From Platynereis dumerilii (lineage: Eukaryota; Annelida; Polychaeta; Phyllodocida; Nereididae): a stretch of 64,000 bases of DNA. The translations under genes and the position numbers were made by a program. Each line of letters starts with the position of its first letter. Position 1 is the stretch's first letter. The notes under the pieces were generated by a model. It saw only the letters and a program-made list of their open reading frames with translations. It was not told the DNA's origin and searched no databases. Shown in pieces: positions 45,978 through 55,910 of the stretch. Where the stretch lies: NCBI GenBank assembly GCA_026936325.1, contig JAPTHN010000018.1, forward strand, positions 8,079,658 to 8,143,657, in the 5' to 3' direction.

Positions 45978-47173
45978 ACATGTGGGTGAAAGCACAGTAA
46001 AGGCCTCAATTGCGTTTTGATCAGATTAAAGTAAATTTAGGGTCCTAGAAACTAATTTCTGACATAAAGAAGAAACAGTGCAGTATTTAAGCTTGACCAA
46101 CAAGTAAATCTGAGAAATTTTGGCATTTTTCAAGAGCATACAATTAAAACCATGCTCTTGGCAGACCTTTAAAGTGGGTATAATTCATTAATTTTAGCAT
46201 GTAACCAGGGTCCCTTTTTCTGAAGCACCGTCTATTGCAGCAATGCAGTAGCCTAATATTTAGTTCACAATCTGCTGGTGACATTATCTGTTTACTGTAC
46301 CTCCCAGGCCTTCTGCAAGGACCATTGGCTGACTTTTCAATACGATAATTATGGCAGCCATGACGTCCAAAGGAGAAGTCTGCTTGTAACCATATTTTTT
46401 CAAATTTACAGTCAGGGGTTCAAAAGGCTGGCTGGAGGGCATTTTTATATGATAATTTGCTGCTTTTGCCTCGATATGATATTGGTTTAAGGAATTTCAG
46501 CAAAAAAATTCCAACGGCCACTGATGATCGTAAGATACAAGAAGCTTTAATGGCTAAAATCGATGTCCGTCCATTACGTCCACAACCGATTTTTTGGTTA
46601 TTTAAATGAATTATATACCAGCTAACATGTCAACTGAGATTGAAATGCATGTCTATCTCTCTCTACCTATGTATGCAACTGAAAAATTAAAAAACACAAA
46701 GAATTTAACTTATACACTGGACACCAGGCTAAAAAGTGTAAATGTCCGTCCATTACGTCCACAAAAATGTGAAAATTGGTCTGCGGACTGATGTTTGGAG
46801 GTCTGGTATGTCACGAATAAAGCAGGGATAACATGTTTAGTGACAAATCTAGATTATTTTAGTGAATGCTGACAAGGCTCAAAAGTTGAATTTGTCACAC
46901 TTCATGCAAACTGTCCATATCACATCAGCGAAAACTATTGAAAAGCCAATGGTCCATTTCAGCAGAAAAACCTCAATTTTCATGGAACTTTCATAATGCA
47001 GTTCATAGCAGCCCAGCAAATACATGTCTTGATTTATTAAACAAACATAATTCTGTATTCTACACATCATTAGGTTCAAATTGATGTACTACACTTGCAA
47101 TTCTGATGAAAATAATTCTTAGGTCATAGGGGCCAAATATTGAGGCACTTACTGTGCTTTCACCCATACATGT
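45978..47173. mobile_element. TIR element, weakly defined
   Basis: GGGTGAAAGCACAGTAA (45984 on) and its inverted copy ending at about 47165 share about 27 bp through GCCTCAAT. ACATGT lies outside each. The interior holds a direct repeat GTCCGTCCATTACGTCCACA (46566 and 46746). No coding capacity. It may instead be a solitary inverted-repeat pair. Confidence 0.45.
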
Positions 47174-47749
47174 GTTGGAAGACCAGTGACAGGTGGAAGA
47201 TGGTATTTTGGGGATTCCCCCTCAGTAGATAGTTATGCTAGGGATCTGAGATGCCATCCACAAAAAAAAATGCAGTTATACAATTCATCTTGACTGGAAA
47301 ATACTCTTACCATCTGGCCTGGACTGTTTGAGTATTTTGCATCAAGGGTCTGTCTACAGTCAGCTCACTCTTTTTTGCTACTTATTTAGTATATTTACTC
47401 ATTTTGCTCCCTCCTAAAATGGTCTCTAATCGATAAGTTAAAAAGGTTATCTGTCACCCAAAGGGTAAAGAGGGGGTGACTAAGCTTAGGTTTGGCCAGA
47501 ATGTAAAACACAAATATCTTAATTGCTTGCCACCCTTATCTGTGGGAATTCCTGTTAATTTATTAATAACTACATGTATTATCTCACATAGATCCTGCTG
47601 TTAGTTTGTCAAGGCCTGATGCATGTGTCAAGATTCTATTATTAGGATAACGGTATCTTGCATTGTAACAGTGAATTGTTGCCCTTTATAGAGTCATTGT
47701 TGGCAACAGGACAAGCTGATTTGGAGTTAATTCAAAATTTACTATCACA

Positions 47750-47760
47750 TTTATTTCAGG
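47750..47760 (+). promoter_or_regulatory. Splice acceptor of GPCR 5' intron
   Basis: TTTATTTCAG/G with the AG at 47758-47759, 43 bases before the receptor ATG. It implies a non-coding first exon further upstream, which I could not place with confidence. Confidence 0.5.
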
Positions 47761-47801
47761 TCTCAGAAGACATTCCTCTCAGATTTTGATCAGTTGACAA
47801 A

Positions 47802-48875
47802 ATGGAAACAACATCCGCTGCAACAAGTGATATTGTCACTTTCGATCCTGAGACTACGGAAAGTGCCACTTCTCTTGGGGAGGAATATCCATTACATATC
47901 TTCAACCCTAAAATCATCTACATTACCGTTATGCCGATAATATTAGTTATCGGGGCCGTTGGGAACTCCATGTCTTTTATCCTAATGTCGAGGAAAGCCA
48001 TGAGGAAATTGAGTATCTGCGTATACCTGAGATGTCTTGCCGTGTTCGATACAGTGTCCCTCTTGCTAAATGGAATCTGGATTACTATATTTTATGGTAC
48101 TGATTTTACATTAGATTTTGGATACTATATCGGCTGCTTCAACCACTGTACGGTTCTCCTCTTTTATCAGGTCGGCGCCTGGATCGTTTTCGCAGTGACC
48201 GTAGAGAGATTCATTGCTCTGTACATTCCTTACAAGGCAGAGAAACTGTGCACCGTTCGAAATGCTAAGATCGTGTGCCTTCTTGTGGTGGTAATCGCAA
48301 CAATTCTGAACTCCCCGCAGTTCTTCATCTACAGAACCACCAACAAAGGAGGATTCAAGAGTTGCTACATCATCGAAGCTGGTCAAATCTTCTCCGTTGG
48401 ACCCTACAACACCTTCATGACCCTTGTGTGGGCCTTCATTCCAGCGGTCGCCATGGTTATCCTCAGCTGCCTGATCGGCGTCAAACTCTACAAGAGGTTA
48501 CATGAAAGTGCCGCCCAAAGCCAGTCAGCGATATCTGTCACCAACACCGTTATCATCCTATTAACGGTGTCCCTCACTTTCGCAGTTCTGACCTTACCGT
48601 TTGGCGTCGACGACATCATCGGCGGAAATCCTTTCACACCGGAACCTCACAAGGTCTTCTTCAACATTCTCCTATTTCTCAATCAGGCTGTTAACTTCTT
48701 TCTCTACTGTTTCACCTCAAAGATGTTCAGAGATGAGTTAAAGAAGATGCTCGGCATAACCCCAAACACGGTGGCGTCCAACTCATTGGGACAACCGAAT
48801 AATGCTCCACCTCAAGACAGAGGACAGACGAAGAGCACTCTGAGGACCACTCTGAAGACAACAAGCACACTGTAG
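47802..48875 (+). CDS. Rhodopsin-class peptide GPCR (FMRFamide-receptor-like), 357 aa
   Basis: This is a seven-helix plasma-membrane receptor, probably for a neuropeptide; the ligand cannot be told. Helices lie near residues 37-62, 72-97, 113-142, 155-178, 204-229, 247-272 and 284-305. Class A landmarks are N55 in helix 1 (GN), LAVFD with D83 in helix 2, C112 and C188 for the extracellular disulphide, ERF (135-137) in place of DRY, and NFFLY (298-302) in place of NPxxY, followed by the amphipathic helix FRDELKKML. The start has a good context (ACAAAATGG) and follows a splice acceptor at 47759. The frame stops at a TAG (48873-48875) but then stays open for 158 codons, so the annotated C-terminus may be shortened. 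A distant relative lies tail to tail at 57507-58580. Confidence 0.92.
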   Translation: METTSAATSDIVTFDPETTESATSLGEEYPLHIFNPKIIYITVMPIILVIGAVGNSMSFILMSRKAMRKLSICVYLRCLAVFDTVSLLLNGIWITIFYGTDFTLDFGYYIGCFNHCTVLLFYQVGAWIVFAVTVERFIALYIPYKAEKLCTVRNAKIVCLLVVVIATILNSPQFFIYRTTNKGGFKSCYIIEAGQIFSVGPYNTFMTLVWAFIPAVAMVILSCLIGVKLYKRLHESAAQSQSAISVTNTVIILLTVSLTFAVLTLPFGVDDIIGGNPFTPEPHKVFFNILLFLNQAVNFFLYCFTSKMFRDELKKMLGITPNTVASNSLGQPNNAPPQDRGQTKSTLRTTLKTTSTL

Positions 48876-48890
48876 ACAACAAGCACACTG
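48855..48890 (+). repeat. 18-bp tandem duplication creating the GPCR stop
   Basis: AAGACAACAAGCACACTG (48855-48872) is followed by a copy that differs only in its first base, turning AAG (Lys) into TAG. This copy (48873-48890) contains the stop codon of the receptor. Confidence 0.95.
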
Positions 48891-49349
48891 AAATCTGAAG
48901 GCAACAACGACAAGTCCAGGAACAGTCATCTGGATGCTCCGCAAGAGGGTTGTTCCTACAAGAGCGGACAGCAACACATTGACAAGAACTTGAGAACATC
49001 CAGTCTATTACAATCTTCAAGCGGGAAAGTCCAATCGAGCAACAATGAAGGCCAAGTGTCAACCATTGAAGTTGAGGATTTCAGAACAGCAGCAAGCATA
49101 TGTCAAACTGAAGACAACAATGTTAAAACACAGCAACAATCTGAGAACCAGAATCAAGGGGCAACAGCAACAAGTAAGCCAGATCCGGAAGATGATTCTG
49201 AGGAAAACTCTGAGAACAAACTGATGCCTGCCTCTGAGCAAGAAGAAACCAAACTTGGGAAAGGAGGAAAATATAAGAACAATCCTGTCAATAACTTGAA
49301 ACTCCCAAAACAACAGAACTGGGTACAACATTTTGATGATGACAAATGA
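48876..49349 (+). pseudogene. In-frame continuation of the GPCR C-terminal tail
   Basis: After the TAG the receptor frame stays open for 158 codons (157 residues and TGA). The residues are hydrophilic: Ser/Thr/Gln/Asn-rich, then acidic (KPDPEDDSEENSENK), with no membrane segment, like a long cytoplasmic GPCR tail rich in phosphorylatable sites. It begins TTSTLKSEGNNDK, continuing the TTSTL repeat before the stop. An internal ATG at 48990 is in the same frame and could make the stretch look like a separate 119-residue gene. I read it as the receptor's original tail, cut off by a recent nonsense change, read through, or interrupted by a sequencing error. Confidence 0.65.
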
Positions 49350-49604
49350 AAAGAGAATAGTTAGTTGTAAACACCATCTTTACAGAAAACCTGGTTGAAG
49401 TTGAATTTACCACCGATTGTACAAGTTTGTCGTTTGCATGCATGTGACGAATGGTAGATAACTGCCAGAATGTAATTGATGTCTGATATATGACTACAAA
49501 TTTGAGGTTATAAAAATTTGTTTTCATGGTGTTTCTTGTTTCTGAAATTGCTGTATTGATGGTCTCATTTGATTTTGACACTGAGCTTGTTTATCTCATT
49601 GCTG

Positions 49605-51345
49605 CAGACAATCTCTAAATCGTGCCCAATTTTAAAATCGGGCATGACTATTTCTCCTTTTGGCAAATTATTCTAACTATTGGCAATCTATTTCTCCTTT
49701 GGGAAAGATCTTACAACTTTTCCCAAAGGAGCATTTTGCTATTCTAACTATTAGCACACTATTCTAACTATTGGCATACTTTGCCAAAAGGAGCAATACG
49801 CTATTCTAACTATTGGCACACTATTGTTCCTATTGGCAAAATTTGGCCATCTCTAAATATCTTTTCGGGCCGCTTAGAACATTAACAAATAGTTAAATCG
49901 TGCCCATTCCTGCAATTATCGCCCACTTTCGATATTAAAATGCGGGCACAGCAGCGGAAATCCCGCAAATGCGGGATTCAGTTTTTTGCGATTTGCGAGA
50001 CTTCTAGTAAAGATACAGACTTGATTTTGTCACCATTAAATGCGGTTTAAAATTAGCTATTTTTTGACACCAGATTTATCTCTGTAGCTTGTCTAGAAAA
50101 TTTCCGAGAATTTTCTAGTTAGTGTCCTAACCATTATTTTTTTAAAACATCAGATTCCAATCTAAATACTTAATGGACAGCTCCACGTGGGTTAGACTTG
50201 GGGGATTAAGAGGAAACAGAAATAAGTCTGTTAGTGACTGGCAATTTATCTTTTTTTTTAATTAAAGATATTCATTATTCAAGTTTAATTCAACTATTTT
50301 TATTACTTCGCCTGACAATTTTCTAACCTCCCTGGTCACGTAGATGGCCTACAAGTACAGGTCTCAGGACAAAAAAATTAAATAAACTATGGAAGTGTAA
50401 GCTTATGAAAAAAAAAACAGCAACAACTGGCATTTCAAATTGTGGTTGTAAGCCTAAACCCTGATAACTTGATAAATTCTATTAATTAAAAAGTTTAATA
50501 TGGTTGGCCCAGTCAATATCATATTTTGATGGATTTTTTAAAAAAAGCTACAAAGATATAACCAAGCCAATTGAACACAAGCCAATTGAACACATCTCAC
50601 CAAGACAAATCTAACAGTAAAAAAATTACGATCCTATCATTTCTAGAAGTGCTTCAAATAAAGAAAAGCCAGACAGGCACTTCCAAGGCCCAATTCTAAA
50701 AAAAAGACGAATCCCGCGATCCCGCGTCCCGCACCCGCGTCCCGCATATCAAAATCGGCAGTGGGCGATATTGCAGAATCGGGCACAATTAACTATTTGT
50801 TAATGGGTACATTCGTTTCGCTGCTCCAAAGTCCTCCTGGAGTAGAGTAGTTCACTCCAGATCATTCGTTTTGCACTTCCGGGAGTAGTTCGGAGTAGAT
50901 TGGAGTAGATAGGAAGTACTCCAAGAAATTGGGATATCCCATGACGTATGATTGTTTACAAAGATAGATGACACTTCAGAAGCTTTGATTTAGTGCCTAA
51001 TTGTTTTTTCTGGTGTGAATGTCCGTATTTCAATTCAATAAATTAAGAGCAATCGATTGAGGGTGTCAATTGATGTCGTAATTGCCATCAACTGGGGAAT
51101 TCTAATTGCTAGGGAACCCCCAAGTTATGACGATTCTAACTACTCTGTTATGTTCGATTTGGACCAACCTTGGAGTAGTTCACTCCAGGAGTAGAAACGT
51201 CACTTCCTGAAGTAGATACGTAACTTCCGGAGTAGTTAGAGTAGGTCGAATCGAATGTATACCCAATGTTGTAAAGGACCCGAAAAGACATATGAGCGAT
51301 AATTGCACAGATGGGCACCCTGCCAATCTCTAAATCAAGTCTTTT
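49605..51345. mobile_element. Inverted-repeat element, host of a younger MITE
   Basis: 49860-49980 (CTTTTCGGGCC..., AACAAATAGTTAA, CGCCCACTTTCGAT, GCGGGCAC) reappears inverted in 50700-50804 plus 51265-51300. The right arm is split by the MITE at 50805-51264. Left of the first arm, ATTCTAACTATTGGCA-type repeats (49660-49830) alternate with CTCCTTTTGGCAAA-type words. Ends are not sharply defined. No coding capacity. Confidence 0.55.
50805..51264. mobile_element. MITE with GGGTA..CATTCG ends
   Basis: The left end GGGTACATTCGTTTCG and the right end CGAATCGAATGTATACCC are inverted copies, flanked by AAT on both sides (50802-50804, 51265-51267). Removing it rejoins CTATTTGTTAATG-TTG, which the opposite arm of the host element has uninterrupted. 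The interior is full of GGAGTAG/CTACTCC words. 460 bp, non-coding. Confidence 0.75.
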
Positions 51346-51399
51346 TGTCTATTTGGAGATTGGCAATGTGGAGATTGGCAGCCGCAACTGGCCTGATCA

Positions 51400-51645
51400 A
51401 GCTTGAATCTTTCTCAGCTCCCTGGGGAGCATACACCAGTGTGCAGCGAATTCCACGCGCTCCTTAGTTAAGCATTCCACAATTGCCGTCTCTGCCTATT
51501 GCCAAGTACCCATTTGCACCTGGGTGGAGTGAAGCAATGGTTTAAGGAGGATCTGCTCAGTTCCTCCATGCCATGACTGGGGTTCGAACCCGCGACCTTG
51601 CGCGTAGTAGTCAAACGCCTTATCCACTTGGCCACGACATCCATA
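51400..51645 (-). mobile_element. tRNA-derived SINE
   Basis: The minus-strand head (51641 to 51570) has GTGGCCAAGTGGATAAGGCG (A box) and GGGTTCGAACCCC (B box), closest in style to an Arg or Leu tRNA but with imperfect stems. The body continues with CACCCAGGTGCAAATGGGTA and CTTGGCAATAGGCAGAG, words common in marine-invertebrate SINEs. The 61-codon frame across it is an artefact. Confidence 0.7.
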
Positions 51646-52685
51646 ATATAGTGTGAAGTGTGAATATTTTTCAGCCAAATTGATTAATATTTAGAGGTGG
51701 CTCATCAAGTTTTAAGTTTTGCTATATTTTGCATTAAAACGCCTATATCTGAATAATTAAAATTGCATAAAATCATATTTTCCTATCATTTTAGGCTGAT
51801 TAAGGCACTAACCAACTGAGGAAAAAGCAACATAACACTTGTTTGTATATCTTCCTCTCCACATTTAAAAAAAAGTGATTTGTTACAAGTTTATATCATT
51901 AAAATTGTTATGCACGTAAAAAAAAAAAAAATTAAATTCCCGTTTGTGATCCTATCTTTGTTAAACTGTTTATGTTGTCATTGTGTTAAAATGCATGGGC
52001 ATATATATGCACATCAACAAAAGGGTTTGGCTTAGTTTCTGGCAGCCCCGGCAAATATTTTGACGCCACCCCTCAGCCCCCCGAACCAAAGTTTCCTGGA
52101 GCCGCCACTGGTCTCGTTCGAAACGCTAGTTCTGTGTCTGATTTTATTATCATAGGTTAATAAGATTTTGTTGATTATCATTGTTGTGTTTTTAATGACG
52201 TATGATGTGGTGCCTTCATTGTGTAAAATATTATATGTTGAAGCTCTGCCTCATTTATATGTAAGGTGACCCTGTTGCCATGGGTTTCTCTTCCCAGGAG
52301 GAATTGTGTGACAATTATTTTGCCACTAATTATGAAGGCAGAAAGTTGATATTAACCAATACCCAGGAATATATTTTATTGTACATGTATAACAAAACTA
52401 ATGAGTGTTTCAGTATTCTGTTTCAAGGTCACAAGGACAAAATATATTTAACCACTGCAAAAACATATTACATACTATACACTCCTGGGAAAAAAGGAAC
52501 TTATTAGAATTTTACTTTATCTCGATAGTCTTTGATTACTGTGTCAGAGATGAGTTGTATTGATAAAGCATTTAAGTAACCAGAATAGGGCATTTGGCAG
52601 ATGGAATTTTTTTAAGGGGGGGGGGGGGGGGGGGGGTGACCGTGAGCAACATTTGCCTGAATCAGCTCCCCCCCCCCCTGATACG
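51646..52685. other. Non-coding, nothing recognised
   Basis: AT-rich with an A-run at 51910 and a G-run of about 20 at 52615-52636. A 75-codon open stretch at 52280-52507 has a fair start but no family resemblance, and I do not call it. Confidence 0.4.
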
Positions 52686-52689
52686 CCTG

Positions 52690-52840
52690 CACTCTAAAAA
52701 AAAAATTGGGACAAAACTGGTTTTTTAAATGGAAAATGGTTTTTTGAAACCAAACTTCCATGCAAAAACTAACATGGATTTTCAAAAAAAAAATTTTGGA
52801 TTTAAAAAAACCAGTTTTGTCCTGAATTTTTTTAGAGTGT
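52690..52840. mobile_element. Small palindromic MITE (CACTCTAAAA family)
   Basis: CACTCTAAAAAAAAAATTGG at the left and its inverted counterpart ending TTTTTTTAGAGTG at the right enclose ACAAAACTGGTTTTTT arms and a short centre with AACATGGATTTTC. It is related to 37893-38220. Confidence 0.75.
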
Positions 52841-53399
52841 ATGGCAGCCAGGCGACACCAAGAGATGGCAGGCCTCATCAGTCCTCCGTTCAAGACATAT
52901 TTTAGTTTCAGTTACTTTGATTAGTTTTTTTGGATGAATCAACCTTTTTTAATAGAAACACTAGGAAATTAGGAAAACAATTTATGTGAAAAAAAAAAAA
53001 AAGAGATTGATAAGTGTTAAACTATTTGGAGATAAATAAGATTAAAGGGGTTAACCAGAGGGGCCTAATAATTTTGTCCACAACTGTATACTTACCCTGA
53101 CAAGTTGGAATTGCTTCTATGATGGACCTCAGATAATATTCAAATGACTGCATCACAGGAAGACATTGCTTGTGACAAAATAGCTTTCTCTTTTACCTTA
53201 GTCACTGGTATGCCTATTCATTGGCTTTTTTCCCCAACATAACACTTCTTCAAATGCTTCATGGTTCATTTCATATCCTTTCCAAAAGGATAGTTGCACC
53301 TGCACCCGTTTCTGTATATATATGATTTAAAAAAATTGTTTTCATGTGCAAGCCTCCAAGCAGCCACATAAAAAAAGTACAGGGGTTTTGTAAGATGTT
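52841..53399. other. Non-coding, nothing recognised
   Basis: AT-rich sequence with an A-run at 52988. No gene or ordered repeat. Confidence 0.4.
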
Positions 53400-53419
53400 T
53401 TCAATGAATTGCATAGGGC

Positions 53420-53665
53420 TTTGTGCGGATTCAAGGGACAAAATGTTGGGCTGCGTGGCTTCAAATTAGGAATACGAGGTTCAGTACCTATGAAAAACTG
53501 TATGCATCCCGGGTATGGGGATACAATGGTCATATAAAAGGAGATAAAATTAAAAATATGGCAACTAGATATACTTTACTGGGGTTCACAATAAGGCAGC
53601 TCTTCTCGGCTTAGAGGGAGATATAGGTTTAGTGGGGATGATCCCTGACAAAAATGCATGGAATA
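53420..53665 (+). mobile_element. LINE reverse-transcriptase C-terminal fragment
   Basis: The plus strand reads KLYASRVWGYNGH then IKNMATRYTLLG and, after a frame change near 53590, HNKAALLGLEGDIGL. This is the pattern that follows the RT domain in many LINEs (YGxxVWG ... iQnkAxRyfLGvh...a.l.GdmGw). It is truncated at both ends and broken. Confidence 0.55.
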
Positions 53666-53882
53666 CTGCCTTTTTACTTACACCTTTGAAATTTGGCACA
53701 GAAGTAGAACAGACCAAGACCTTTAGTTCCAGACCTGGAGCCATCCCAATTTTGCGTTTCCATGGCAACCTGGGGGTTTCCAAAATACATCATTTTTAAG
53801 CCTATTTATGTTGAACCCAGTGATTGGCAGCCTAGCATGCTGTCACTAAATCAATCCGCCAAAAAGAGGCAAAGATCAATGT

Positions 53883-55495
53883 AAGCTGGAGAGGAGTGTA
53901 AATTTGCACCAATAACCTGGAGAGGAGTGTAAATTTGCACCAGTAACCTGGAGAGGAGTGTAAATTTGCACCAATAACTTGTAGAGGAGTGTAAATTTGC
54001 ACCAATAACCTGGAGAGGAGTGTAACTTTGTGCCAATAACCTGGAGAGGAGTGTAACTTTGTGCCAATAACCTGTAGAGGAGTGTAAATTTGCACCAATA
54101 ACCTGTAGAGGAGTGTAACTTTGTGCCAATAACCTGTAGAGGAGTGTAAATTTGCACCAATAACCTGGAGAGGAGTGTAACTTTGCACCAATAACCTGTA
54201 AAGGAGTGTAACTTTGTGCCAATAACCTGTAGAGGAGTGTAAATTTGCACCAATAACCTGTAGAGGAGTGTAACTTTGTGCCAATAACCTGTAGAGGAGT
54301 GTAAATTTGCACCAATAACCTGTAGAGGAGTGTAACTTTGTGCCAATAACCTGTAGAGGAGTGTAAATATGCACCAATAACCTGTAGAGGAGTGTAAATT
54401 TGCACCAATAACCTGGAGAGGAGTGTAACTTTGTGCCAATAACCTGTAGAGGAGTGTAAATTTGCACCAATAACCTGTAGAGGAGTGTAAATTTGCACCA
54501 ATAACTTGTAGAGGAGTGTAAATTTGCACCAATAACCTGTAGAGGAGTGTAACTTTGTGCCAATAACCTGTAGAGGAGTGTAAATATGCACCAATAACCT
54601 GTAAAGGAGTGTAACTTTGTGCCAATAACCTGTAGAGGAGTGTAAATTTGTGCCAATAACCTGGAGAGGAGTGTAACTTTGTGCCAATAACCTGTAGAGG
54701 AGTGTAAATTTGCACCAATAACCTGTAAAGGAGTGTAACTTTGTGCCAATAACCTGTAGAGGAGTGTAAATTTGTGCCAATAACCTGTAGAGGAGTGTAA
54801 ATTTGTGCCAATAACCTGTAGAGGAGTGTAAATTTGCACCAATAACCTGGAGAGGAGTGTAAATTTGCACCGATAAAAGAGGATTGTAAATTTGCACCAA
54901 TAACCTGTAGAGGAGTGTAAATTTGCACCAATAACCTGGAGGAGTAGTGTAAATTTACACCAGTAACCTGGAGAGGAGTGTAAATTTGCACCAATAACCT
55001 GTAGAGGAGTGTAACTTTGTGCCAATAACCTGTAGAGGAGTGTAAATTTGCACCAATAACCATGTTGAGGAGTGTAACTTTGTGCCAATAATCTGTAGAG
55101 GAGTGTAAATTTGCACCAATAACCTGTAGAGGAGTGTAAATTTGTGCCAATAACCTGTAGAGGAGTGTAAATTTGCACCAATAACCTGGAGAGGAGTGTA
55201 ACTTTGTGCCAATAACCTGTAGAGGAGTGTAAATTTGCAGCAATAACCTGGAGAGGAGTGTAAATTTGCACCAATAACCTGGAGAGGAGTGTAAATTTGC
55301 ACCAATAACCTGGAGAGGAGTGTAAATTTGCACCAATAACCTGGAGAGGAGTGTAAATTTGCACCAGTAACCTGGAGAGGAGTGTAAATTTGCACCAATA
55401 ACCTGGAGAGGAGTGTAAATTTGCACCAATAACCTGGAGAGGAGTGTAAATTTGCACCAATAACCTGGAGAGGAGTGTAAATTTGCACCAATAAC
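53883..55495. repeat. 31-bp minisatellite array, about 52 units
   Basis: Each unit reads AATAACCTGTAGAGGAGTGT followed by either AAATTTGCACC (type A) or AACTTTGTGCC (type B). In the core (about 54030-55215) A and B mostly alternate, giving a 62-bp higher-order period. The outer units at both ends, notably the last nine or ten, are almost all type A with CTGGAG. As 31 is not a multiple of 3 and minus-strand frames lack stops, repetitive ORFs of up to 569 codons appear; I do not treat them as genes. Confidence 0.97.
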
Positions 55496-55906
55496 GTGAC
55501 GGTATGAAGTTCAGGAGAGGCATTCCCCTTTCGCACCCCACTGTGTTATTATTAGGATTGTTTTATATTGACTCGAGTATTTTCCCTGCCAGTCCATATT
55601 TTTCTTAAAATGTGCTTGACGGGTGAATAAGAGGGTCAATGCAAAAACAAAAATTAAGATTGTTCATTGAGTCTTCCTGTTTAAAATTCTTAAAGAATCT
55701 GTCTCGCACATGAGATGGTAAGTTGTTTGATAATATTTTTGCCCAAAAGCAAAATATGATCAGAAGAAACAACAACAATGACTTCGACTGCTCTACAACA
55801 TCTAGATTAATTTTTATTTCAAATTATCATGTTATATTGTCTTATGTTTTGTCATAATTATATATGTTATGATAATTGCTTATTATTAGTTTGTCACAAT
55901 AATAAT
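55496..55906. other. Non-coding, nothing recognised
   Basis: AT-rich spacer between the minisatellite and the palindromic element. Confidence 0.4.
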
Positions 55907-55910
55907 CGCT

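Noticed and set aside
48990-49349. Separate small gene starting at the ATG at 48990
   Set aside because: It is in exact frame with the upstream GPCR and lacks its own promoter or splice context; better read as the receptor's tail.
51570-51645. Functional tRNA gene on the minus strand
   Set aside because: Stems are imperfect and the sequence continues into a SINE body.
52280-52507. 75-codon ORF with a fair start context
   Set aside because: No family resemblance, no splice signals and a composition like the surrounding AT-rich DNA.
53832-55541. Minus-strand ORFs up to 569 codons
   Set aside because: Product of the 31-bp minisatellite; overlapping frames encode the same 31-residue repeat.
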